64,000 nt of DNA from Oscillatoria sp. FACHB-1407 (GCF_014697545.1 NZ_JACJSA010000002.1:496001-560000); one strand, 5' to 3'; shown: positions 1 to 8,729, counted from the first letter of the stretch. The notes: generated by a model from the letters alone, not told the origin. Program-made: numbers and translations.

Positions 1-1961
1 TCGGTCCTGTACTGTTCCAACCCATTCCAGATACTATGCGGGGTGGGCTGCAAGCGGTAGTGCGTGGGATTGCCGAACCCCTCTCCACGGGAGCAACGGG
101 GTTAGCCATCCTGGGATTGGTGTGGCTCAGCCAACAGGCTGGGGTGCAGATGCAGGGCAGGCAGGACATTTTACTGGCGATCGTGATTCTGGCGATGCTC
201 TGGTTTGCTTGCATCTGGTATTTGCGGACGCAATACGTCGGGCTGTTAGTGCTAAGTGCAGAACGGGGTCAACTGAGTGTGTCTGATGTTGACCTGCGAG
301 AACTCAAACGAGCCGTTGTTGAAGCTCTGGATCAACCGGGCACTGAGGCAGATAAGCGATCGTGTATTGAGTTATTGAGCCATATTGACCCTAAAAATTT
401 GGGTGAAGTCTTAGCTCCATTGCTGATTAAGTTGCCACCATCATTGCAACGCCAGAGCCTAGAGGAAATGATGGTGTATCCCAATCCGGCTTATCTGGAT
501 CAGGTGAGAGCCTTGATGAGACAACCGCTGCGCCCTGAGGTGTTGGCGGTGGCATTGCGCTATGTTTGGTTAACAGAAGAAAACGCCGATATTGAAGAGT
601 TGCGTCACTTCCTTCGTCCGAGTGAAGATCCCGTTGTGCGTGGAACGGCTGCCTCAATTCTGCTACGACGTGGGGATGGGCAACAAAAAGCAGAAGCAAC
701 CGAAACCCTGCGACGTATGTTGACCCACGAGCGGGAGCGGGAACGGGTGATGGGTTGTCGGGCGTTAGGGGAAGCTGTTTATATGCAATCCCTGCGGCTA
801 CATATTGACCGATTGTTGCAGGATGAGTCGTTGCGGGTGCGCTGTGCCCTGTTGGAGGCGATCGCCGCAACGCACTTAGAAGAATACTATCCCTCCCTCC
901 TGAAAGGCTTGCACTATAAGTCAACCCGTGAGGCAGCTATGCAAGCTCTGGTGAGGCTTGAGAATGAGGCAATCCCCATGTTGGTGAAACTGGGTGAAGA
1001 TGTCCGCAAGTCAGAGTTAGTTAGAACAACCGCCTGGAGCACGATTGGGCAAATTGGCACGATTGAGGCACTGGATGCATTAGTCTCTTACCTCATGACC
1101 TCTTGGGGGTCGATGCGCCGTAATATTCTGCGCATCCTCTTACATCTACCCCAGGAAAAAGGTATCGACATCGTTTCAGACACCCTCGGTCGTAGTGGAG
1201 TCGAGAGCTTGATCAACCAGGAACTCCGATGCATGGGACAAATTTATGCCAGCTTGATTGATTTTGACCCCAATCAGGTGTCCGGTATGGAAGCTGAGTT
1301 GTTGTATCGTGCTCTGTTAGACATGCAAGCTGACGCCATTCAACGGTTATTTTTGTTGATGCGCTTTTTGTATCCCTCCAGTGCGATCAGGGCAGCTGAC
1401 TTTAACTTACAGTCTGGCTCCTGGGAAAATGTGGGACGCGGCCTGGAAATCTTAGACAACACTCTGGATATCCCCGGAAAACGAGCCGTTCTGAGTATTC
1501 TCGATCGCCGCAGTGATCAGGAAAAGATGGAGAGCTTATCCGATTATGTCGTTTATACACCGATGACTCCGAGTCAGCGGTTGCGCCAGTTGTTGGAGTT
1601 GCGTCATTTTCTGTCAGATTGGGCATTGGCGTGTTGTTTTCATGTCGCCCGACAGTCTCGTTGGAGTGTGACGACAGAACAGGCGGTATTTGGTTTACAA
1701 CACCCAACGGGGTTTGTGCGCGAGGCAGTGTTGGGATATCTGAGAATTGCTTCACCGCGCGTGTTGCGAGAGCTATTGCCAATGCTCAAGGATGACCCTG
1801 ATCAGCTCGTTGCCGCTCAGGTGAAAAACCTTTTGGCAGAACCGAAGTTGCGATCTCTTCGAGAGACCCACAAGGGGTCGCCCCATCCCTTACCTCCCAA
1901 AATCATCAAGTCCAATGGTGCTGTTCGCTTCCCCAATGAACCCGGATTTGCCCCTCCGTGA
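1..1961 (+). CDS. HEAT-repeat membrane protein, 3' part (MFS / nucleotide-transporter-like)
   Basis: The reading frame is open to the first base of the window: codons upstream of the ATG at 36 continue without a stop, so the gene starts outside and this is its C-terminal part. The first visible ~75 residues hold an RG-rich loop and two hydrophobic segments (about residues 19-35 and 46-70 counted from the ATG at 36). These resemble the last helices of MFS or ATP:ADP-antiporter-like proteins. The remaining ~560 residues are helical repeats of HEAT type, with recurring patterns of paired amphipathic helices. Cyanobacteria encode large proteins joining such a membrane domain to HEAT repeats, sometimes with a cyclic-nucleotide-binding domain; here that domain is a separate downstream gene at 2353. 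The substrate is unknown, and a purely structural or sensory role is possible. Confidence is high for HEAT repeats and membrane segments, modest for transporter ancestry. Confidence 0.7.
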   Translation, partial: GPVLFQPIPDTMRGGLQAVVRGIAEPLSTGATGLAILGLVWLSQQAGVQMQGRQDILLAIVILAMLWFACIWYLRTQYVGLLVLSAERGQLSVSDVDLRELKRAVVEALDQPGTEADKRSCIELLSHIDPKNLGEVLAPLLIKLPPSLQRQSLEEMMVYPNPAYLDQVRALMRQPLRPEVLAVALRYVWLTEENADIEELRHFLRPSEDPVVRGTAASILLRRGDGQQKAEATETLRRMLTHERERERVMGCRALGEAVYMQSLRLHIDRLLQDESLRVRCALLEAIAATHLEEYYPSLLKGLHYKSTREAAMQALVRLENEAIPMLVKLGEDVRKSELVRTTAWSTIGQIGTIEALDALVSYLMTSWGSMRRNILRILLHLPQEKGIDIVSDTLGRSGVESLINQELRCMGQIYASLIDFDPNQVSGMEAELLYRALLDMQADAIQRLFLLMRFLYPSSAIRAADFNLQSGSWENVGRGLEILDNTLDIPGKRAVLSILDRRSDQEKMESLSDYVVYTPMTPSQRLRQLLELRHFLSDWALACCFHVARQSRWSVTTEQAVFGLQHPTGFVREAVLGYLRIASPRVLRELLPMLKDDPDQLVAAQVKNLLAEPKLRSLRETHKGSPHPLPPKIIKSNGAVRFPNEPGFAPP

Positions 1962-2352
1962 GTGGGAGTTTTCAGCAAGTGCCCCAGGTGAAGCATTAAA
2001 TATTACACTGATTTTGCTTTGATCATGGTAAGTGTTGTCTAAAGGCAATTAGAATCCTCTTAATTGGGCAATCTAAAGGAAAGGCAATACTATTTGGGAT
2101 TGTAGAACTTGAATTTTGGATGACAAAACCCTGATTGAAAACCATCTGAACAGTAGCTTCACTTTTCCAAAGAGGTCATTGCAATACTCAATCCTTCACT
2201 CTCACAAAGGTGAGTTGAGTGCTATACCATTTCAAGTTTGGATTGCTTTAACAGCGAGGCTGAAAGTTACTGATTAAGAAGTATCCTCAATCTAAAATCG
2301 CCAATCCAAAATCGGTTTGTGGAGTGTGCCTGAAGTCGTTGAATGATTTTTT
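1962..2352. other. Intergenic, 391 bp, no gene seen
   Basis: No coding frame with credible composition. Near 2196-2222 there is a short hairpin-like stretch around CTCACAAAGGTGAG. Near 2290-2320 the motif AAAATCG is repeated with short spacing, a degenerate short-repeat signature also seen elsewhere in the window. It presumably carries the promoter of the cyclic-nucleotide-binding gene, but no clear -35/-10 pair could be assigned. Confidence 0.4.
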
Positions 2353-2835
2353 ATGCTAACCAGTGTTGATCGGTTGCTATTTGTTAGAGGAGTTCCAATC
2401 TTTAAAGAATTGCGGGATGACTTCCTCGTCAGATTGGCATCCATTATGGATGAGTTGTCATTTCCCGCTAAACATACGATCTTTACTCAGGGACAAGAGG
2501 GGCGATCGCTCTACATTTTGGTGTCAGGTCGAGTCCGAGTCCACGTTAGTAGTCGCGAGTTGGCACGGTTAGAACAAGGGGCGTGTTTTGGGGAGATGTC
2601 GTTGTTTGATGCAGAACCCCGTTCAGCCTCCATCACTACCCTGGAGCCCTGCGAATGTCTGATCCTGACGCAACAACAACTCTACGAGGCGATCGATGAG
2701 ACTCCGGGTATCGCTGTTAACATCATTCGCTTGTTGTCGCGACGCATTCGTGAGTTAAACATCAAACTCAATGCTCAAAACGAAGGGGTTCGCAAACTGC
2801 CCCCCATCATTCACGAAAAGTTGGCGGAACTGTAG
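2353..2835 (+). CDS. Cyclic nucleotide-binding domain protein (stand-alone, no HTH)
   Basis: This 160-residue protein is almost entirely one Crp-type cyclic-nucleotide-binding domain. The beta-roll is recognisable from about residue 20 to 115, including the phosphate-binding cassette FGEMSLFDAEPRSAS, which keeps the Glu and Arg expected for ligand contact. A C-terminal helix follows and there is no helix-turn-helix, so it is unlikely to be a DNA-binding Crp regulator. Such domains usually regulate a partner protein. The upstream HEAT-repeat protein is the obvious candidate, because in some cyanobacteria the two modules are fused; this is inference. The start ATG lacks a clear Shine-Dalgarno sequence. 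Whether it binds cAMP or c-di-GMP, or has lost binding, cannot be told from sequence. Confidence 0.8.
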   Translation: MLTSVDRLLFVRGVPIFKELRDDFLVRLASIMDELSFPAKHTIFTQGQEGRSLYILVSGRVRVHVSSRELARLEQGACFGEMSLFDAEPRSASITTLEPCECLILTQQQLYEAIDETPGIAVNIIRLLSRRIRELNIKLNAQNEGVRKLPPIIHEKLAEL

Positions 2836-2877
2836 ACGATGTTGGTAGGACGTTAGGATTGGCGGTCGGTTAGGAAT

Positions 2878-2969
2878 TATAGCTTTGGTCAGCAAGCTCA
2901 GGACAATGGCTCAAATCCTGATGTTGGGGTAGCTTTCTGACTCGCCTCCGCCCATCAAATGTGGCTATG
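2878..2969. repeat. Dispersed intergenic repeat, copy 1
   Basis: This segment begins TATAGCTTTGGTCAGCAAGC and ends near AATGTGGCTATG. It is clearly related to 4475-4573, with the same order of blocks (GGTCAGCAAGCT, CAATGGCT, CTGACTCGCCT, AATGTGGCTA) but several substitutions and indels. It occupies most of the gap between the cyclic-nucleotide-binding gene and the protease gene. It has no coding capacity. Confidence 0.7.
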
Positions 2970-3165
2970 TCAGGGGTTTCAAAACCTTTGTCAATCAACC
3001 AAAAAACTTTACTCCTCTACTCCTCTACTTCTCCACTCCCCATTCCCTCGCATGGTGTAGTATCCGAAAAAAGAGTAGCGATCGCCCTACATCAACGATT
3101 TTTAGCCCCACAATTCGATTTTTCCCTGGCAAAAATGGAGAAACCATGTCTAGGGAGTTACAACC

Positions 3166-4227
3166 GTGACGCTATTGAAACTTGTATCTAATGACAATAG
3201 TTCGACTGAGGCGGTATCAACTCCCCCATCGACTACCGATTTGTCTGTTACAGACGCCGTGCTGTTGGATGCCTATTCTCAAACCGTAATGCAGGTGGCA
3301 GAAAAGGTGAGCCCATCCGTCGTCAACATTGAGGTCTATCAAGCGCAACAGGGGCGATCTCAGCGAGGGCAATGGAGGCGACAGGATGAGGCAAAGGGCA
3401 ACGGGTCTGGCTTTATCATCACACCGGATGGCTACATTCTCACCAATAGTCACGTCGTGAGTGGAGCCTCTCGCATTGAGGTGACATTAGCCGATGGACG
3501 CAAACTCAGTGCAGAGTTAGTAGGCGATGATCCCGATACCGATCTGGCAGTCATCCGTATTCATGCGGCTCAACTCGCGCCTGTGACTATGGGCGACTCA
3601 GCAAGCGTTCGAGTGGGACAGGTAGCGATCGCCATTGGTAACCCCTATGGCTTTCAAGCAACGGTAACGGCTGGTGTCGTGAGTGCCTTGGGGCGATCGT
3701 TTCGTTCTCGCTCAGGAAGATTGATTGATGATGTGTTGCAAACGGATGCAGCACTAAACCCCGGCAACTCTGGCGGTCCACTCGTGAACTCTCGTGGTGA
3801 AGTGATTGGAGTGAATACCGCCGTGATTTTACCTGCTCAAGGTATTTGTTTTGCCACTGCCGTCAACACTGCCAAGTTTGTAGCTGCTCGGCTCATCAAA
3901 GATGGCAAAATTCAGCGTGGCTACATTGGTGTAGTGGGACAAAATACCCCATTACATCGTCGTCTAGTCCGTTTTCACGATCTGCTGGTTGAGAGCGGTG
4001 TGTTGGTGATCTCGACAGAACCGGGTAGCCCCGCCCAGCAAACGGGGTTGCATCAGGGAGATGTGATTATCGGCTTTGGCAACCGACCCATTGCCAACAT
4101 CGATGACCTCCATCGTTATCTTGCAGAACACCCGCTCGGAGTCCGCTCATCCATTACCATTCTCAGGGGAACCGAAAAAGTGGCTCTACCGATCGTGCCC
4201 GAAGCAGTGAAGGGGGCGAGAGGTTAA
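3166..4227 (+). CDS. HtrA/Deg-type S1C serine protease with PDZ domain, no signal peptide
   Basis: This 353-residue trypsin-like protease has the S1C catalytic triad in family context: His96 in TNSHVV, Asp126 in DTDLAV and Ser202 in NPGNSGGPL. One C-terminal PDZ domain spans about residues 260-345. These proteases degrade or refold damaged proteins, usually in the periplasm, thylakoid lumen or membrane. Here the N-terminus (residues 1-45) is polar and Ser/Thr-rich, with no signal peptide or transmembrane segment. An in-frame TAG at 3151 excludes a longer start, and the start codon is GTG at 3166. The protein therefore looks cytosolic or peripheral, unlike typical HhoA/HhoB/HtrA. Cytosolic Deg-like paralogues exist, so this may be genuine. 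The family call is very secure; location is inferred. Confidence 0.93.
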   Translation: MTLLKLVSNDNSSTEAVSTPPSTTDLSVTDAVLLDAYSQTVMQVAEKVSPSVVNIEVYQAQQGRSQRGQWRRQDEAKGNGSGFIITPDGYILTNSHVVSGASRIEVTLADGRKLSAELVGDDPDTDLAVIRIHAAQLAPVTMGDSASVRVGQVAIAIGNPYGFQATVTAGVVSALGRSFRSRSGRLIDDVLQTDAALNPGNSGGPLVNSRGEVIGVNTAVILPAQGICFATAVNTAKFVAARLIKDGKIQRGYIGVVGQNTPLHRRLVRFHDLLVESGVLVISTEPGSPAQQTGLHQGDVIIGFGNRPIANIDDLHRYLAEHPLGVRSSITILRGTEKVALPIVPEAVKGARG

Positions 4228-4247
4228 AAGAGTCAGGACTTACGCCG

Positions 4248-4365
4248 TTAGATCCCCCAATCCTAATGCCTGTTTCTCACATGCTTGAAACAACCAGCAT
4301 CTAATTTGGAAGGAAGCAGCGATCGGTATATACAGTAGCTTCTTAAGGGAGTTTGGGGGATCTAA
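4248..4365. repeat. 118-bp element with 13-bp terminal inverted repeats
   Basis: The left end TTAGATCCCCCAA (4248-4260) and the right end TTGGGGGATCTAA (4353-4365) are perfect reverse complements. The interior is not coding. This structure fits a small non-autonomous transposable element or a large hairpin just after the HtrA-type gene. No second copy was found in the window. Confidence 0.65.
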
Positions 4366-4464
4366 TACCAATTTGAATTGGCTTCGCTGCACATGATTCC
4401 GTAAGGGCGTTTCGCGAAACGCCCCTACCCAGGGATCTGCCACAATCAAACATTAAATCGGTAT
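4365..4464. mobile_element. MITE-like element A, copy 1 (100 bp)
   Basis: It starts with ATACCAATTT and ends with AAATCGGTAT, inverted repeats with one mismatch. The core is the palindrome GGGCGTTTCGCGAAACGCCC. A second copy at 27537-27636 has the same length and differs at only two positions by eye, one in the core and one in the right terminus. It has no coding capacity, so it would need a transposase from elsewhere. Its left end directly abuts the 13-bp inverted-repeat element. Confidence 0.8.
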
Positions 4465-4474
4465 AACGACGTAA

Positions 4475-4573
4475 TATAGCTTTGGTCAGCAAGCTTACGA
4501 CAAAGGCAATGGCTGAAACCCTTAGGCTGGGAAAGCTTCCTGACTCGCCTTCGCCCCATGGAATGTGGCTACG
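4475..4573. repeat. Dispersed intergenic repeat, copy 2
   Basis: Related to 2878-2969, with shared blocks in the same order and a more extended middle. The two copies flank the HtrA-type gene in the same orientation, about 1.6 kb apart, so recombination between them would delete that gene. A weak partial match to its end occurs near 27459-27492. Confidence 0.65.
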
Positions 4574-4678
4574 GCTATAATGCGTATCTAACGTTAACAA
4601 CAGCCTATTTCATCTCCAAATCCCTACCTTTCTACCCCATTCCCCTACGCCTCACTGCTTCACCCTCTTAGCTCTCCT

Positions 4679-5692
4679 TTATTCTCCACTTCCACTCCCT
4701 TCCTCTTTGGGTTTGCGGCGACTACAGTAAGCGACTAACAATGCAAATAGGGTAATCCCAGCTAAATATTTGAAGGCATCTGGAATAGCAGGGTTGGGTG
4801 AGAAGAAGCCTTCAATCACTCCTGCCACAACTAATAGCGGAATAATACCGCAGACTAACTGGGCAGCTTGTATGCCGTAATAGCGTAAGGCATCGGGGCG
4901 ACGATATTTTCCTGGAAAGAGAATTCCCCTTGCTAGCAGTAATCCCGCTCCTCCGGCGAAAAAGATAGCTGGTAACTCTAGCGACCCGTGAGGAAACACA
5001 AACGCCCAAAAGGGATAGGCTAGATTGTTTTGCCCAACCAGTGTGGCAACGGCTCCAATTAACAGCCCATTCATAAACAGCAGGTACACCGTAAACACCC
5101 CTGGCGGAGTCAGCATTGGTATTTCTGGTAGAAACATCGTCACCCCTCCAAAGATGGCAAACAGGGATACAGCGATGTTGTTGATCATGATGCCACTAGA
5201 GGCAAGCGGCTCAATACCAATGATTGACCCCATCCACAACTCACCGCGATCGCGCACTTTGGAAATCAACTCCTCCGGCACCACCAATGCCATAAACGCT
5301 GGATCTCGCCAGGAAAACCACCAGCCAATTAAGCCTCCCAACAGAAATAGGGCAGTTGCCACAGCAATGTAAGCAAAGTTGCGTTGCACGGTTGCTGGAA
5401 ACCCCCAGAGGCAAAATTCCAGGGCGGAGTTCCACTCTTGTCGCCGCGATCCCTGATAAATCTGGTTGTATCCTCGTGAGGTTAACAGTTGCAGTTCTTG
5501 AGTGAGCGATTGACTCACTGGATTGCTTCTAATTCGGGCTAAATCGGCCGAAACCGACCGATACAGGCTAGCCAACAGCTTGATCTCATTAGCTCTCAAC
5601 GATTTCAAGCCCTTGCGTTCGACCTGTTTCAGCAGAGCATCTAAACGTTTCCAATCCGGTTCACGGCGGGCAATCCAGCGTTGAATGTTCAT
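4679..5692 (-). CDS. SpoIIM-like (stage II sporulation protein M family) membrane protein
   Basis: This 337-residue integral membrane protein has a ~110-residue soluble, basic, helical N-terminus followed by about six hydrophobic segments. The pattern, including the ISKVRDRGELW loop and the conserved FPHGSLELPA motif between helices, is that of the SpoIIM/DUF95 family. In spore formers SpoIIM belongs to the peptidoglycan-remodelling engulfment complex. Homologues in non-sporulating bacteria, including cyanobacteria, have no agreed function and are often found near other membrane proteins of unknown role. Here the divergent neighbour at 5892 is also polytopic. The start is ATG at 5692. Confidence 0.85.
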   Translation of the reverse strand: MNIQRWIARREPDWKRLDALLKQVERKGLKSLRANEIKLLASLYRSVSADLARIRSNPVSQSLTQELQLLTSRGYNQIYQGSRRQEWNSALEFCLWGFPATVQRNFAYIAVATALFLLGGLIGWWFSWRDPAFMALVVPEELISKVRDRGELWMGSIIGIEPLASSGIMINNIAVSLFAIFGGVTMFLPEIPMLTPPGVFTVYLLFMNGLLIGAVATLVGQNNLAYPFWAFVFPHGSLELPAIFFAGGAGLLLARGILFPGKYRRPDALRYYGIQAAQLVCGIIPLLVVAGVIEGFFSPNPAIPDAFKYLAGITLFALLVAYCSRRKPKEEGSGSGE

Positions 5693-5800
5693 AATTCGTG
5701 AACTTTTCCAGAGTTAAATTCAGCCTAATTTAAGATAGCCTTGAAACCTTTTGAATCGTGGTTATGAAAATTTTTTAATTCATTCCGCAAGCTCATTCTA

Positions 5801-5892
5801 TATAGCAACCCCAACTGGATTGTGGGAGGCATGTCCCATCGGAGTGCGCCTCTCACAACCTGCTTCTCTCACAACTTCTTAGAACTGCTATA
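5801..5892. mobile_element. MITE-like element with TATAGCA ends touching a start codon
   Basis: A 92-bp segment begins TATAGCA (5801) and ends TGCTATA (5886-5892). The interior has short inverted GTGGGAGGC / GCGCCTCTCAC blocks. The termini match those of MITE-like family B, but the core differs, so it is a relative rather than a close copy. Its right terminus overlaps the first base of the ATG of the next gene, so it forms that gene's immediate leader. Confidence 0.55.
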
Positions 5893-6818
5893 TGTCTCAA
5901 AATCTCAGCCCTATCAGTCCGCTTAAACCCCTCAACGTTGGCAACGTTGTCAGTGCTGGCATCGTGCTCTATCGATCGCACCTCAAGTCTTACATGGGGG
6001 TCGCTCTACAGGGCGCATTGTGGTCGCTTCTACCATTTTTAGCCCTGTTACCTATCGGGTTGTTGTTCTATGGCTTGTTTTCCCCAGATTCTGGTTTCCC
6101 ACCGCTCCTCTGGTTACTGATACCCGTCTGGTTGTTTTTTCTCGTCTTTTGTTTTGCAAAATACCTGCTCTACTCCGCCTTGCTGGCTCGATTAGCCTTC
6201 AACGATTTAAACAGCCAGCCCGAAACCGTCCGTGAGGCTCGTCAACAGTTAAATACGCGCCTGTGGTCATTCTTTTGGGTTGCCATCCTAGTCGCTTTAT
6301 TGATGCTTTGTGCTTACCTGGGCATGGCATTTGTTGTCGGGATTTCAGCCCTAGCCCTCACCTTTATCCTGGTCAATCTCATTGGAGACATTGCAGCCAG
6401 CGTTATTGTAGGTATTTTCGTCTTATTAGGTATCGCCGTTGGATTGACCTGGTTTTTCTCGCGGTGGTTTATCTCTGAGGTGGTGCTGGCAGCGGAGGAT
6501 GGTATTGATATTGGTCGCAGTGTCAGCCGCAGTTGGGAGCTAACAGAGGGTTCAGTATGGCGAATTCAGGGCGTGATCTTGATTGCATTTCTTATTACCC
6601 TCCCCCTCCTGGCCTTGACCAACTACATTCCTTCGATCGCCCTTACCCAAATTGAGCCTGCTTCCCCAACTTACTTTGTGGTTTACGGGATCTCTTTAAT
6701 CACCAGCTTTATTGGATGGATTATCGTGTTCCCCTTCTGGCAATCGGTCAAGAGTGTGCTCTACTATGACCTCCGCAATCGGCGTGAAGGGTTTGGGCTA
6801 AAGTTACGAGATAGTTAA
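5892..6818 (+). CDS. Polytopic membrane protein of unknown function (DUF975/GlpQ-membrane-domain-like)
   Basis: The protein is 308 residues with about six hydrophobic segments. A cytosolic-looking motif near residues 200-220, GIDIGRSVSRSWELTEG, is typical of proteins annotated as DUF975 or glycerophosphodiester phosphodiesterase membrane-domain proteins, in which a short SxxLT-like amphipathic helix separates membrane pairs. No catalytic motif is visible. The divergent neighbour is a SpoIIM-like membrane protein, and this pairing suggests a shared membrane process. The stop overlaps the 3' end of the convergent trmD gene by four bases. The leader is the TATAGCA-ended repeat, leaving no obvious ribosome-binding site. 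Confidence 0.7.
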   Translation: MSQNLSPISPLKPLNVGNVVSAGIVLYRSHLKSYMGVALQGALWSLLPFLALLPIGLLFYGLFSPDSGFPPLLWLLIPVWLFFLVFCFAKYLLYSALLARLAFNDLNSQPETVREARQQLNTRLWSFFWVAILVALLMLCAYLGMAFVVGISALALTFILVNLIGDIAASVIVGIFVLLGIAVGLTWFFSRWFISEVVLAAEDGIDIGRSVSRSWELTEGSVWRIQGVILIAFLITLPLLALTNYIPSIALTQIEPASPTYFVVYGISLITSFIGWIIVFPFWQSVKSVLYYDLRNRREGFGLKLRDS

Positions 6819-7531
6819 ATTCCCTCCTCACGACTCCCTGGTTCCTCTGCCTTCAGCCAAGCCTCATATAAGTCAGGACGGCGATCGCGGGTTCGTTGAA
6901 TTTGCTGCTCTCGTCGCCACTGGGCGATCGCTTGATGATTACCAGATAGCAATACCTCTGGGACTGTCAAGCCACGAAACTCAGCCGGACGAGTATATTG
7001 CGGATAATCGAGCAACCCTGCTTCAAAGCTCTCTGCCTTCAGCGATTCTTCCTTACCCACCGTACCCGGCAACAGTCGAATCACCCCATTGAGCAGCGTC
7101 AGAGCCGGAATTTCACCGCAGGTCAGGACAAAATCTCCCAAGGAGACTTCCCGATTGACCAGATGTAACACACGCTCATCTAATCCTTCGTAATGTCCAC
7201 AAATCACAACGAGTTGGTCAAAGTTCGTTGATAATTCCTGAAATAATTTTTGGTTCATTGTCTGCCCCTGAGGGGTCATCAAAAGCACCTGTCGCCGGGG
7301 TAAAACGGGAACTGACTCGACAGCCGCAAAAATTGGCTCTGGCTTCATTAGCATGCCTACGCCACCGCCATAAGGCTCATCATCTACCCGCCGATGCTTG
7401 TCAAGGGCAAAGTCTCGCGGGTTAATCAGAGAAACAGCTGCAATTTGTTTTGCCAGAGCTTTGCCCAACAAACCGGAATTGAGGGGAGATGTAAAGAAAT
7501 CTGGAAATAGTGTAATGATGTCAAATCGCAC
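6815..7531 (-). CDS. trmD: tRNA (guanine37-N1)-methyltransferase TrmD
   Basis: The 238-residue protein matches TrmD along its length. It starts with RFDIITLFPDFF, followed by the PYGGGVGMLMKPEPI block, the trefoil-knot SAM-binding segment around GHYEGLDERV and the GDFVLTCGEIPAL motif. TrmD methylates G37 of tRNAs with a G at position 36, which prevents +1 frameshifting. It is a SPOUT-class enzyme acting as a dimer and is normally essential. The start codon is GTG at 7531. It is not in the common rpsP-rimM-trmD-rplS operon arrangement; the gene stands alone and converges with the membrane-protein gene. Confidence 0.97.
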   Translation of the reverse strand: MRFDIITLFPDFFTSPLNSGLLGKALAKQIAAVSLINPRDFALDKHRRVDDEPYGGGVGMLMKPEPIFAAVESVPVLPRRQVLLMTPQGQTMNQKLFQELSTNFDQLVVICGHYEGLDERVLHLVNREVSLGDFVLTCGEIPALTLLNGVIRLLPGTVGKEESLKAESFEAGLLDYPQYTRPAEFRGLTVPEVLLSGNHQAIAQWRREQQIQRTRDRRPDLYEAWLKAEEPGSREEGI

Positions 7532-7877
7532 GAAAATAACTCTATAGTGCTATGCATCAAGATTAAGACAAAGGGGATCTAAGACATTGCTCTCAACGGG
7601 AGGTCATGCTTTTACACCCCAGCCTAACTTTGATGACGATTGCTATAAATTTGGGATGATTACGTAATCCAGGAAGAATTTGTAGTTTTATTCTATGTTC
7701 TTAATAAACCTTTAATAATTTAATAAGATTAAAGTGATCAGGATAGGGATATCTTTGTGAGCCAGCCATTTACAACCATTACACTTGTAAAGTCTAAACA
7801 AATCGATGAACAGAAGTGGCATCAACTTCGGCAACCTCTTGGAGCGAATCAGTAACTTCATGTCTAGGAACGATATG

Positions 7878-8729
7878 ATGCTGCAACTAGAATCTCAATT
7901 TTCTCCACAGAGGATGTCTCAATCCACAAAAACTGCCGTTATGGTCATCGGCGGCGCAGAAGACAAAGTTCACGGTCGTCAAATCCTCCATACTTTTTAT
8001 AATCGAGCCGGAGGAACAGACGCCCAAATTGCCATCATTCCTTGTGCATCACGCGATCCCGAAGCGATCGGGCACCGCTACCAGGATATCTTTACGGATA
8101 TGGGGGCGAAAGCGATCGAGATTCTTGATATCCGCGAACGCGAACAAGGGCAAGACTCCCTCTGGCAATCCTTCATTCATAACTGCACTGGGGTTTTTAT
8201 GACTGGAGGTGACCAATTGCGCCTTTGTGGTCTGATGGCAGATACCCCCATTATGGACACGATTCGGATTCGTGCCCAGTTGGGTGAAATTACGCTGGCA
8301 GGCACCAGTGCAGGAGCCGCTGTGATGGGGCAACATATGATCGCCGGAGGAGGCAGTGGTGAATCTCCTAATCGATCCCTGGTGGATCTGACGACTGGAT
8401 TGGGTATCATTCCAGACGTCATTGTGGATCAGCACTTCCACAACCGGAACCGGATGGCGCGGTTGATGAGTGCGATCGCGGCTTATCCTGACAAACTCGG
8501 TATTGGCATTGATGAAGATACCTGTGCTCTGTTTGAAAGTAGCCGCTCTTTTCAAGTAATTGGCAAAGGCACTGTGACGGTGATTGATCCGGCAGAGATG
8601 TGCCATACCAATTATCAAGATATCGGCACCACCGATCCCCTCAGCATTCATAATCTGCGGGTTCACATCTTGAGTCATGGCGATCGCTACGACATTCACA
8701 AACGTAGCTCCACTACAGAATCTCACTAA
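7878..8729 (+). CDS. cphB: Cyanophycinase CphB
   Basis: Cyanophycinase is an S51-family exopeptidase that cuts cyanophycin, the arginine-aspartate storage polymer, into beta-Asp-Arg dipeptides. The family opening TAVMVIGGAEDKVHGR is present. The catalytic serine lies in AGTSAGAAVM, and the conserved DQHFHNRNRMARL and GIGIDEDTC blocks follow. I chose ATG 7878 (283 aa) because TAGGAA sits at 7865-7870. ATG 7806 gives 307 aa with a weak leader; ATG 7914 would match the length of the Synechocystis enzyme but has AGAGG directly against it. cphA follows 278 bp downstream on the same strand, the usual order. Confidence 0.96.
   Translation: MLQLESQFSPQRMSQSTKTAVMVIGGAEDKVHGRQILHTFYNRAGGTDAQIAIIPCASRDPEAIGHRYQDIFTDMGAKAIEILDIREREQGQDSLWQSFIHNCTGVFMTGGDQLRLCGLMADTPIMDTIRIRAQLGEITLAGTSAGAAVMGQHMIAGGGSGESPNRSLVDLTTGLGIIPDVIVDQHFHNRNRMARLMSAIAAYPDKLGIGIDEDTCALFESSRSFQVIGKGTVTVIDPAEMCHTNYQDIGTTDPLSIHNLRVHILSHGDRYDIHKRSSTTESH

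Larger units (their letters stand above)
4228..4678. other. Gene-free gap filled by three adjacent repeats
   Basis: Nearly all of this gap is palindromic or dispersed repeat: an element bounded by 13-bp inverted repeats at 4248-4365, a 100-bp MITE-like element at 4365-4464 and a dispersed repeat at about 4475-4573. A pyrimidine-rich tail follows to the stop of the next gene. Short open frames across it are repeat-derived and appear again inside the copy at 27.5 kb. Confidence 0.75.

Noticed and set aside
2961-3191. 76-codon plus frame before the protease gene
   Set aside because: It starts at the edge of a dispersed repeat, overlaps the protease start in another frame and has no protein-like features.
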